DNA of 64,000 nucleotides. It comes from Flabesymbios commensalis. Its lineage: Eukaryota > Annelida > Polychaeta > Terebellida > Flabelligeridae. Below the pieces are notes generated by a model. It was not told where the DNA came from, did not search any database, and was given only the letters and a program-made list of their open reading frames with translations. The position numbers and the translations under genes were made by a program. The stretch is from contig OZ024912.1 in the NCBI GenBank assembly GCA_964017125.1, forward strand, positions 79,604,649 to 79,668,648, read 5' to 3'. Shown one piece after another: positions 10,873 through 22,200 of the stretch; positions within the stretch are counted from its first letter, which is position 1, and each line of letters starts with the position of its first letter.

Positions 10873-11639
10873 TCAGCTAAATTTGCGAAATGTAAGTGGA
10901 AATACATATGATTATCTCAGACTTGAGATATACACCGTATCTAATACTTAGAAACTGATTTAAAAAGGTCATTAAAACATAAGAAAATAATGCGTAACGC
11001 TGGGCCACCATCGAACCAACATGCTGTTTCTGGTGAGATATTTTGGGATACAGTCTTCTCCATTCTTGTTTGGTGGGCGTCGTTTTTCGCATTTTGTTCG
11101 ATGCAAATTGGATCCATGATGTAAATACGCACTTTGTCTTACACTCCCCCCCCCCCTACAAACTTGGCAGCCAATGCCTTATTTTAGATTCTTCACCACT
11201 CTTCTTGAATGACTTCTATGGATCTTGATTCCTATCTTCTCTTGTTCATGTCTGTAAGATACACTGCCATGCAAAGCCAAAAGGGAAGTAAGTGAATGGT
11301 GTGTAAACCATACTACTGCATAAGCAGTGCTGCACATGCACCCCCTCCCCCCCTCCCCCCAACCCGTATCGTGATATAATAGTACAATAGTCCCTACTGC
11401 CACGTAATATAAACACATACATAACTGCTTATTTGAAAAGTAAAGAGTCACTACCCTTTGTCTTTGAATGACAAAGTAGAACATATTATGTCCATCATTC
11501 TGAATAAACATATATCCACACGGTGAGACATTGTATTTCCGTGTATATTTTTAGACAGATATATTAGCATAGCGCTTCCATTCAGTATTATATATGTGGT
11601 GGAAATGGGAACATCAGTATCTGGTGACTTGGAATGTGT
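10873..11639. other. Intergenic with one family-D fragment
   Basis: CGCTGGGCCACCATCGAACC near 11000-11030 is a family-D fragment. C tracts lie at 11147 and 11341. No gene was seen. Confidence 0.5.
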
Positions 11640-11818
11640 GACTCTATCACTAAACTGCTAATCGCGATTATTGTCGTTGTTAATTCGTTTTATTAGACGT
11701 TCAAATCACAGTCATTGGGAGCGAAATGAGTGTTTAGACATCAAGATTTGCAAATGTTTGATCACAAATTAAAAAAGTATATGTACTTTTCAATCACTTG
11801 CCGTTGTGGATCGCGGTA
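11640..11818 (-). mobile_element. Family-C element, reversed, hairpin half missing
   Basis: AATCACAGTCATTGGGAGCG, TCAAGATTTGCAAATGTTTG and CACTTGCCGTTGTGGATCGC match family C in reverse. A family-A fragment follows directly. Confidence 0.6.
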
Positions 11819-11821
11819 GAT

Positions 11822-12215
11822 TTTGTCATCTAAAGACGGTCCCTACACTGAAATAAGTGAACAAATCAAAATGGCCGTAGACCAATAACAAAGGGTATTT
11901 TCAATCATCAAAAATGTCTTAGTTAGCTCATTCTATTTTTTTCAATTATTTCAGTTCATGCGGCCATTATACATGTTTGGATGTGGGGTCGATTTCAGAC
12001 GTCAGATTTGTGCAGTCTGACTCGCGCTGAAGGGGTTGAGCCCTAACGGTGAAGCAAAGCAGCATTCTGCATCTCTGAAGAATGACTTAATTTTAACGCC
12101 TAGGGGTTTTAGGAAAACATTTATTATGGAACTGTTTCAATAATAACAATATTTGTTTTCCTTTGCCACCCACTTCAAGTCATCTTCATCCACTACACGT
12201 CGAGGCTATAAAGGG
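11822..12215. mobile_element. Nested remnants of family-A and family-B MITEs
   Basis: 11822-12030 has family-A pieces in two orientations (GGTCCCTACACTGAAA, GCCGTAGACCAATAACA, GGGTCGATTTCAGACGTCAG). 12036-12215 is a divergent family-B copy (GAGCCCTAACG, AGCATTCTGCATC, ATCTTCATCCACTACACGTC) ending GGGTTGAA. Boundaries are blurred. Confidence 0.5.
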
Positions 12216-12244
12216 TTGAACAGCTTCATATTTGTATCAAGTTT

Positions 12245-12530
12245 AGGTAGATACATCGACATACGCCTTCAGTGCATTATTATTTTCATATTACAAATGA
12301 GCAGCTACTGTTGCTTGTCTTTGCACGGCGGTCAGTGTGCCAGTACTCGATGGCAGAAGAGAATCCTGCAGCCCAAAGGAAAACAGCAGTACCTTCTCAC
12401 TTTACAAGTGATCAGGTACTGCTGTCTGCCTTTGCACGGCATTATTATATCGTTTATCAATATAATTGAACATATCCAAAGGTGTGTCTGTTTTGATTAC
12501 ATTTTCTGCAGATATATCGGTAAATGACAA
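12245..12530. mobile_element. Family-E repeat copy
   Basis: It contains AGCTACTGTTGCTTGTCTTT, CCAGTACTCGATGGCAGAAG and AGAATCCTGCAGCCCAAAGG. It shares the body and right end with the copy at 8105 and the tandem module at 24960-25310. A short piece also lies at 12855-12905. Confidence 0.65.
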
Positions 12531-12965
12531 CCGGGAAATATTATTTCTACATTGCAAGAGTTATAAAAGAGCGTTAAAAATATTTCTTTTGAATCAAGTA
12601 TAATTGTTTGTTACAAATCATATCCTCTGATGTATTATACATAATTTGATTGTATCATGCACTTCTGCACTGGTTATTTTTTACCAATTTCAAAATGTAA
12701 CTTTTTGACGGCGCATACGTCAGTGGGCGTTCTTGTCCTCTTTGTCATTAGATGCGATATATTTGATTTATGATTTTATCTGTATAATATTGTTTTGTTT
12801 TCATATTGTATTTCTAATGACAATAAATACCTTTGAATTTAGTCAAGTCAAGCAGCAGTAAGTGATCAATTGAAAAGTGAGCGGTTACTGCTGGTTGACT
12901 TTTTCCATGTTTATTGAATCGGCTAACGTTCTCTGGGTTTGAGCCATTATTACCCAGCTTTTCAG
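12531..12965. other. Upstream of the first visible KChIP-like exon
   Basis: Nothing was recognised except a short family-E piece at 12855-12905. It is probably intron, since the N-terminal exon must lie further 5'. Confidence 0.5.
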
Positions 12966-13115
12966 ATCATGATGTAGATGCCTTGAGCTAAGATCTGTGT
13001 TTAAATGTCGCACAGCACGTCCTTGGTGACCTTGCGCTAACACTTGAGTGTTTGAATGTCACACAGCGCGTCCTTGGTGACCTTGGGCTAACACGTGTAT
13101 GTTTCTATGTTACAG
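12966..13115 (+). repeat. About 50-bp tandem repeat made from the exon 5' edge (acceptor echoes)
   Basis: About three units with a 50-51 bp period precede the real exon. Each carries a CAG followed by a GACCTTG-like stretch, as at the true acceptor and exon start (CAG, then CCTGGATGACCTTGAG). CAGs lie at 12963-12965, 13013-13015 and 13064-13066. The unit spacing is not a multiple of three, so using an upstream CAG would change the frame. Confidence 0.6.
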
Positions 13116-13240
13116 ATAATGACCTGGATGACCTTGAGATGCAGGTTGTGCGATATAAACCTGAAGGACTGGACGCTCTGTGTAGAAACACGAAGTTCTC
13201 CAGGAAAGAGCTACAGATCATGTACCGAGGGTTTAAACAG
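13116..13240 (+). CDS. KChIP-like gene, first visible coding exon (125 nt)
   Basis: It follows the acceptor TTACAG at 13110-13115 and ends AAACAG|GTAAAA. It enters with the last two bases of a split codon and leaves in phase 0. It codes for an acidic stretch ([11 protein letters not shown]), then [19 protein letters not shown] and YRGFKQ, the start of the conserved KChIP core. The reading frame stays open upstream to 12992, but those codons are intronic echo repeats and not coding. Confidence 0.9.
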
Positions 13241-16200
13241 GTAAAACACAATGCCAGCACATCGTATGAAAAATATGCCCACGAGTACGACTGGATGACC
13301 CAGCCAAAAACACGGGACGTCGATCCAAAGTTGGGGGCAATGTTGGGACGCACAAACATTGGTCCAACATTTGGTTGATGTCTGGGATATCTTTATATCA
13401 TGTATTATATCATATCCCAGTAACAATTTAACCCTTTAAGCGCAGGGATCGACTTTAGACATCAGAATCTGTCGTCTATATAGTCGATCCCCACATAGAA
13501 AAAGTAAAATATTCATAATGACCGTATACTCATAACATAGATAGTCAAATGAAGCGGAAATAGCTAACTAAGTCATTTATCAAGATTTCAAATTAAAAAA
13601 ACTTTGGTCTCTTGGTTTATAAAACAATATTTCGGCGCTTTACGGATCAAACAAATAAGCCACAGTGTCATCAGCACAGATTGTGTACCCCGCAGAATAA
13701 TAGTACCCATGAATACGGTACCTGAGTAACACTGAGTAAGGCAAACAAACTCACGCTTTCGACCGCTTACATGTTTGTGCAGCCATATCGATATTATCAA
13801 GGAGATCTGTTCACATGTCACAGAAATATCAACACAACAACAACAACGGTCTTTCGACAGCTTAACTCTTCGTCCGCCAGTTTACACAACACTTTATTGG
13901 GGCCTTCGGCGGGTGCATCTCTCACCAAGTAATATGTGTTGGCGCCGCAAGCCGCAAGGGTGTGAAGGCAAAGTGACGATAAGGACAACATTAGGGATGC
14001 ACCATTAGATATCTGGGGGGGGGGGGGCGGGTTCGATAACAAACTTTTTTTTTCTGCCCAAATTTTCAACAAACTTTTTTTTCTAACTTTTGTGGCGACA
14101 AACTATTTTTTTCAATTTTGTTCTAGCCCCCCCCCCCCCGCCTAGATATCAAATGGTGCGTCCCTTACGGTATTCATCTGTGTCAATACCGTAATGTTTT
14201 CTTATGATGTGGTGTTCTGTTGTATACAGGCAGTAAAATATCTAGTTATTACCCTGGGGCAGGTCCATCTGAAATAGCGGTATGCATATTGATAATACAA
14301 ATATGTCCCGACTTACAATGTTTTATTTCACATTGTTTACACAAACATTATATCTTCTCTGTGACATACGCTGCCGTAAATTGCAAAAATAGTTAAGATG
14401 GTGTGAAGAATAAAAATATATATATATTACAAGCATTATTCCACAATAAAATGAAGTAAATTGTAAAATAATACGTTTTCCTAGATTATGTTTTCTCTTA
14501 AAATCAGTAACTTTTTACTTGGAAAATCAACTATTTAAATATATCTAGATGATATTTTCGGTAATATAACTATATAAAGATATAGATGAGATTAACTTGT
14601 AAAATAACTTTATTAAATCCGAATACGGGCCATGTATGTACCGTCATGTAGAGCTGTGAAATAAATGTCTTAGAGCATGGTAGCAAGAAGCGGAGATAAT
14701 GTAGGAGTCACCTTTTAACGTGTAGTCACATTCTAACGTGCAATAATGTGGTGTAGCATGGTGCGCAATCGCGCTCTTTTCATATTTATAAGCATAAACA
14801 CACGTGGTATAGCTGTCACTCACCCCTGCATCATGGGAATAATGTTAATAAAAATATGAAAATAGACCAATGAGTTTGTCTAATTGTTTGCGGTAACCTG
14901 GCTGTTAAACCCAACGTCGGCTAGCAGTGAATGTCAAAGCTTACATATTATATGTATCCAGACGGCGAGATCCAGCCAGAGGCCTGAAGATCATAATGGC
15001 ACCTTTACAAGCTAAAGGCTTCTAAAGTGCAATTTCAATTACCTTGTCCTAATAATACAATAACATCTGGCATCTCAATTTTAGTCTTAATCGACCTAAA
15101 ATTATCATGCTCGCATAACTCAGTATGTTAGGTACCTAAACAACTAAAATATTATAAACCCCAAGATCACTAATATAAAATATGCTGTACGATAATGCAT
15201 AATCCTTCCCCTGCGGGGATCGATTTTAGATGTCACAATCTGACGTCTCTAGTCACGTCTAGAGTCGATCCCCGCACTGAAAGAGTACAATATTCATAAT
15301 GGTCATACACCCACAACATGGGAATTCAAATGAAGTGGAAATAGCTAACTAAGATATTTATGATGATTTCAAATTGAAACAATTCTTTAGTACATGTAAT
15401 CAGTGCATTGTTATTCTACTGTGTTCGTCTCTCACACGAGTCTCTAGGAGTCACATACTGTCACCAGGACACTGAAGCAAGTCTCCATATCCAATCTCCC
15501 TTTTTCTGTTCCATTTATTTAGTTTCAGGCGCGTTAAAGGTTATGTATATCACATCTCGAGAGCAGTTGGTATGAAAGTAAAAACACATTTCTCTGTAAA
15601 ATATAAGTGATCGAAGCAACGAGTATCACTTGTTAGCGAATGACAGGAAACAAATGTCATGCAATAATGTCAAATCCACAGCAAATTGTGATACTTTCTT
15701 TAAACTAAGCAATGTCGCTAAAACTGAAATATCACAGTTGATGTGACGAGTGCATCATTAGTTTTTTCCAGAGGACTGAGATGTATTTTTAAAATAAGTT
15801 TTGATGGAAACCCACCGTAATTAGCACCATCACGGCCATAACTGTCTGTCATATTCCCCTAAAATGTTATGCTAATCATTATTTCATCTCACAATAACTT
15901 GTTTTAAATTGTTGCACATTGTCAAGATTGTATCTACATTGGAAGTGATTTCAATACTTACGATAAGACATATTTTGGTGCCGTAGCAGATATATACGAA
16001 GAACTGTCTGTGATGATAAACATTTTGAATAAATACACAATCTGACGTCTATGGAAGCCAGATTGACGTGTCAAGTCAATCCCCGCACTGAAAAGATGAA
16101 AACAAATGTTTTGGACCGTCTGAAATAGGGGTCTACATATTGATAATAAAATTATTTACTGACTCGCAATGTTTTGTAGTTGATTATAATAACGAATAAC

Positions 16201-19200
16201 TGTTTTTAATTAATTTGAAATATTTGTATTCACAAATAAGGGGAAATGTTATAATAGCGGATAACTATTTTTAATTATTTTTTTTTTTTTAAATGATTGA
16301 AAAATGTTGAGCTACAATAACGATTTTGACCGCTTTCCTGCTAAGTTAGCTAATTAAAATCTTAACTCAGATGAAGTGGATGTATATTACTCACACTTGT
16401 TTAATTTGGGAACAAACTTTTGTAAATACTGATGTTTAACCCTCTAAGGCCTGTCGATGCATTAAAGCATCATTTTACATCCCTGAAAACAGTCTTATTT
16501 TCCCTACAACCAAGGGTTTTAGAGAGAAAATTTTCATGAAACTCTTTTACCAATACATAGCAATTTTCTTACAGTTTTCACCCACATCAAATCATCTTCA
16601 ACCACTACAAGTCGAGAATTGCGGCAGCAATTCGCGGCTTGTAGTGGTTGAAGATGACAATGGTAAACTCAGGCCTTAAAGTGTTAAACACACTTTTCGT
16701 TTCCAATAACAGAGATTTAGTCGCCCGATAAATCAGATTAAAAACACTTTTTAGTCGAGCCCCACACTGATACAGTAAAATATGTATAATGGCCGTAGAC
16801 ACATAACATAGATATTCGAATGAACCGGAAAGAATTAACTGAGACATTCATAATGATTTCAAATTGAAAAACACCCTTTGATCTCCACGGTTTATACAAC
16901 AATATGTGAGCGTTGTAGGAGTTAAGGGGAGGCCATGCCTCGTTTGAGCCATGGTGATCGGGTGGGCATTAGTGGGGGTCGTGGACAACCCTTTTGTCTA
17001 CATTGTTGTAAGAGTTAAAAAGATTGCGGGAGGCCAACAGATTTCACATATGAGCTCCTATTTCTAAGTTTCGGATCACATAATCACATTGTTATGGGGA
17101 CACAGACAAGGCATAGTCTGTGTCACCAGATCAGACATCAGATCAGAGAATCACGTCGTCCCTTTGGATATGAGAGGGTGTATCTGCCACTTTTTAAAGT
17201 GGCAGATACACCCTTTCATATCCAAAGAGACGACATGGTCACGGTAACAAAGACAAGGCATGGACTGTGTTAGCAGCAAACTGTATCAGGGAATCACATG
17301 GTAATCAAAGACAACCCACAAACACGAGACATTGAGCTTATGTTAGGCTAATATTGGGTAACGTCGTAGACGGTGGGCCAGCATTTTCCAGTGGCACAGC
17401 AAACACGATAAATTGATCCAATGTCAAATTAATGTTGTCCACTGTCCTCGACGCTGGTCCAACATCAAACCACCATTGATTAAACGTTGCGGAGTATTTT
17501 CTGTGTAAGGTACTCCTGAATCTACGGGGGCTGCTGAAGATGCCGCTGCTTAGCAACCATACTCGTTAGCCAATCAGTCTATGCGCATAGGGCGTCAGGG
17601 CAGGTCCTAATACCCAGTGGTCACCGTGTTCAACAGGGAGTCTGAGAGACTCCATATCCCAGTAGGCTCGAGACAGCCACCCAATAATGGTTTAACTCTT
17701 AAAGCGCAGAATTATGTTTATATAAACCATTTAAACCATGGAGACCAAAGTGGGTTTTTCCTTTTGAAATCAGCATAATTGTTTTAGTTAGTTCTCAGTT
17801 GATTACCTATGTTATGGATCTATGGTCATTTTAATTATTTTACTCTTTCAATGCGGCGATCGACTTTAGGGGGGGGGGGGGGAGTAAAGGTGCAGGTTTA
17901 TAGTCTGATATCAAATCTGAAGACTTGTCAACCGACTTTACATTTTACCCCCGGTCACTGAACCTGTTCATTCGTGTGCCATTTCAAATCAACGGAGAGC
18001 ATACAGCCCTGCAGCCATTTCAGCCCATTGAACGTATCGTCAACATTGCCGGCTCTGTCTTAATAGCTACCCATTTACTCCTGAGTCAAGTGGAGCATGT
18101 GAGGGCAAAGTGTCTTGGCCAAAAACATAAAAATCGAAACGATGGCCCAACGTTGAGAGCGGAGAGACATCCGGCTTAATGTTGCTTCACAATATGCGAC
18201 GCTGCCCAGCAATAAAACAACACTGGGCCGATGGCTCGTGTTCGTTGTGATGTGTGTGAATCCCAGCAAACAGCAATCATCCACACACTATTAAATAAAT
18301 GTTGGTCCAGCGTCGTAGTCATTGATCTGCAGAGTATTTTCAGATCTACGATCTATTGTAATAAGACATTCCTGCCGCTCGATGTAGATTCTCGATATAG
18401 AGAACATAGATTTGAATGTTTGGTCAAAAATTTAACAAATATGAATAATTTGTACCCACTTGAAGTTAACAGACACAACTACACGTGGATGCAAATTTAA
18501 ATTATTTCATTCAGTGCTTAAGGGTTATCTAAATGACGTTTAAACTTAAAGTGCGGTGATAGACTTTACACATCAGAATCTGACGTCCACAGACGTCAGA
18601 CTCTGACGTCTAAAGTCGATCCTCTCAATGTGAGAATTAAAATAATTGTAATAGGTATTAAAAAGAAGCAGAAAGATCGAACTAAAATTTTTATGATTAT
18701 TTCAAAACGACAAAAAACTTTTGTTTATACAACATTATTGTTTATACAACATTGAGTTTTCTGGGTTGATCACCGACACTTGCATGTGTTTCAGGAATGT
18801 CCAAGCGGGGTAGTGAACGAGGAAACATTCAAGGAAATATATGCTCAATTTTTCCCTCAGGGCGGTGAGTATCGAGTTATGATTTTATGGACTTTATTTA
18901 TTTTATCGAAACATATTTTATTGAAACGCATTTATACAGGGTGACATTATTATATTAGTAGTCTTGCATTTTTTTCACAAATATTTCATATGAATAAATT
19001 GTTATAGGAAAAAGAACTCATACAAATATAGATCATTCTACAACATTAACCCGGGGATGTGTTGTGAGTTCATATTAACATTTGACCCACTAATTCATCT
19101 TATTTAAATGGTAACTTATTGGAAGATGTGTCAATCAAGAGTAAATGTTTGGTCTCAAGTTAAGCAAATATGGGTAATTTTCACCCACTTGTATTTGTTG

Positions 19201-22200
19201 GTCGCGGTAGCGAGACATATCTCCAAGCAAGTGACAATTATTTAATTTAGTATGTTAACACTTACAGCGCGGGTATCGCCCTTAGACGTCAGAATCTGAC
19301 GTCAACAGACGTCAGATTCTGATGTATAAAGACGGTATTCGCGCTGAAAAATTTATAATAGCTCTAGACCCAGAACATGGTATTCAAATGAAGCCAAAAG
19401 AGCTACCTAAGACATTTATGATTTTAAAGTGATAAAAACCCTTTGATCGCCATGGTTTTACAAAAATGATTCGTTGTTGTAAGTTGTATGAGTTAAAACT
19501 AGTTGTATGTGGTAATGTTACAGATCCCAGTTCCTACGCTCACTACGTATTTAACACGTTTGATCACGACCACAGCGGAACGATCAGCTTTGAGGTAAGT
19601 ACCAAATAAAGATTATGGCAAGCCAATAAAATACTAGCTTTGACGGACATAGCTAGGTAATTATCCATTACTGGCATAATTGAAGCAGACGCTAGAAAAT
19701 AACATCAATATGCCTATCCTAATGAGCCATACGTAGGCTTAAAAATGGACAGTGTGTGGACGTATGACATCGGCTGAGAAGGTCTATTATTACAATTATT
19801 GCAAGTCAACGTTAGCTTAATTTTAGGCCACTGTTTAGGATGCTTCCCCAACATGAAACCTGACATTGTGTTCAAGAGGCGCCTGCGCCCATGTATAAAA
19901 GCAAAATGACGTCTGAAAAGGGAGTGTGGGTGTGGATTTAGGTGAGAAAGTCAATAATAGCGATACATTTTGATGAATAAATATGTAGCAAAGAAAGCTG
20001 AATAGTGAGAAATGAGGATGCAGGTATGTCTCATTTCAAGCCCCCCTATAATGTATATATTTTATTTTTTTATTCCTCCGGAAGCTTGTTGTGGGGCTGT
20101 CAGAGCTTGTATCTCATTCCAGGCCAATGTATATGTGTATATTATATTTGTTATATATTATATATAGTATATATTTTATTTGTTTATCCCTCCAGGAGTT
20201 TGTTATGGGGCTGTCAGTTCTCGCCCGGGGAACATTCCACGAGAAGTTGGAATGGGCATTCCAGCTTTACGATATCAACGGAGACGGCATCATTACCAAG
20301 GTAGTAATTAATCGACTTTAGACGTCGTAATTTGACGTCTCTGACGTCATAATGTGACGTGTAAGAACGTCAGTTTATGACGTATATTGTTGATTTGTGC
20401 ACTTAGAAAAATAGAAAATATAATGGCAGTAGACTCATAACATACGTATTCAAATGAAGCGGAAAGAGCTAACAAAGACATTTATGATGATTTCAAATTG
20501 AAAAGACCCTTTGCTCTCTATGTTTTTTTTAATATATCAGCTGTTTAAAGGTCACGTCACGATTGCGTAATAGTGGCTTGATGCTGTGTCAACATCGTAA
20601 TAAGTGCCAATAATCAGACATTATCTCTCACAAAGTGTATGTACACATAAAAACATAAATATTGTAATTCTCCATAGCGTTTTGTCGCTTTAAGAATTGA
20701 TTGAATAAACCCAACAAACTCGACACACTGAAACAACGTTGGCCCACCGTCTGCGACGCTGGCCCAAGAGTTAGCCAATATTGTTTCAACGTGTCGTGTT
20801 TGCTGGGTAGCAATTTTAAAACTATGATTTACGTTTTCAGATGATATTTACTCTTTAAGTGCTTCATTACTACTTAACATTTTCCGTTCATTTGAAGTTG
20901 GCATTGCTCACGCAATTGCCAACTTCAAATGAAAGGAAAATACCTCCTCACTTAAAAATTTAACCTGCTAAATTTCACAATGGGGGCTTTACTCAAGATT
21001 TATACATGCATATTTGTTCAATTTCTGTCAAATTTTAGTTGTGGAAAAACAGTATGAATGCGCTTAAAAGCGTCGCCCGCACTTAAAGGGTTAATGCTGT
21101 TATGTTACGCTGTTTTCAGGATGAGATGCTGGACATCGTATCAGCCATATATGACATGATGGGGAAATTCACAGAGCCGTTCATTGATGAGCACACGGCC
21201 AAGGAACACGTGGAGGAAGTGTTTCAGGTAGAGTCGGCCTAAATTGAGCTAGTGACTATTTGGCGACATTGGCGATAACCCTGAATACAAGATATTCCGC
21301 CCGAGCTGCATGTGCAGCTCGGGCGGAATAGCCTTGTATTCAGGGTTACATTGGCATTTTACCCCAAAACCAACTGTTCTCTATACTCACCATTTCTTTA
21401 CCAAGTAGTTCCCAATTCGCTGATTCATTGCCACGGGCGCTAAGTAGTGACCAAATGTTAGCAATCACCTTATCGTCGCCTAATGATCGCTGAATTTGAC
21501 AATGATTCGCCGATTCGTCCCATTTATTTCATTTTGACAATTGTTAAGAAACTGTTTCGTGAGCAAATGACACATGTTGCAATTATTACATAAATAGTCA
21601 ACAAACATTCAGTGAGAAAGTCACCAAATGTTCGCTAAATAGTCCCCGAATTGGGGCAAAGTGCTCGACAAATATTCCCCAACCTTTCGCCAGTTTTAGT
21701 TTTTTTTGCAACCAAAAAATTCTTCCCGAATAGTCGCTGGAAAATTTCAAAAACTTCGGGCGAGCATAATATAATTTGATTTCCTTCCATATAATTTTAC
21801 ACGTTTCCCAAAGCAACTTTGAAGTGATAGTCGTTACCCCCTGCTCAAAAAAACATGGCTCTAGCGCAGCCGAGATTAAATTCGTTATCTTGATCTTTTT
21901 TGTTGATATAATATATCATTTTAGTTTGTTTGATAATATTTTTTTGTTTTATCTGCTACAGAAAATGGACTCTAATAAAGATGGTGTGATTTCAGTGGAT
22001 GAGTTTATGGACACGTGTAGAAAGGTAAGTGTTTTTTTATTGATAAGGTTATGGAGACGTGTAGAAAGGTGATGATTGGTTATTGATTAGTATAATTATG
22101 TACACGTGCTATAAGTTGAGGAAAGGTGCTATATAGTGTATTTTTTATTTACAAAAACATGTAAATACATGCCTGTGTTTACACATTTATGTGAATAATC

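Noticed and set aside
13052-13115. Extending the first KChIP-like coding exon upstream, since the frame is open
   Set aside because: The sequence is a tandem echo of the acceptor, has no family similarity, and a clean acceptor (TTACAG) sits at 13110-13115 where the conserved region starts.
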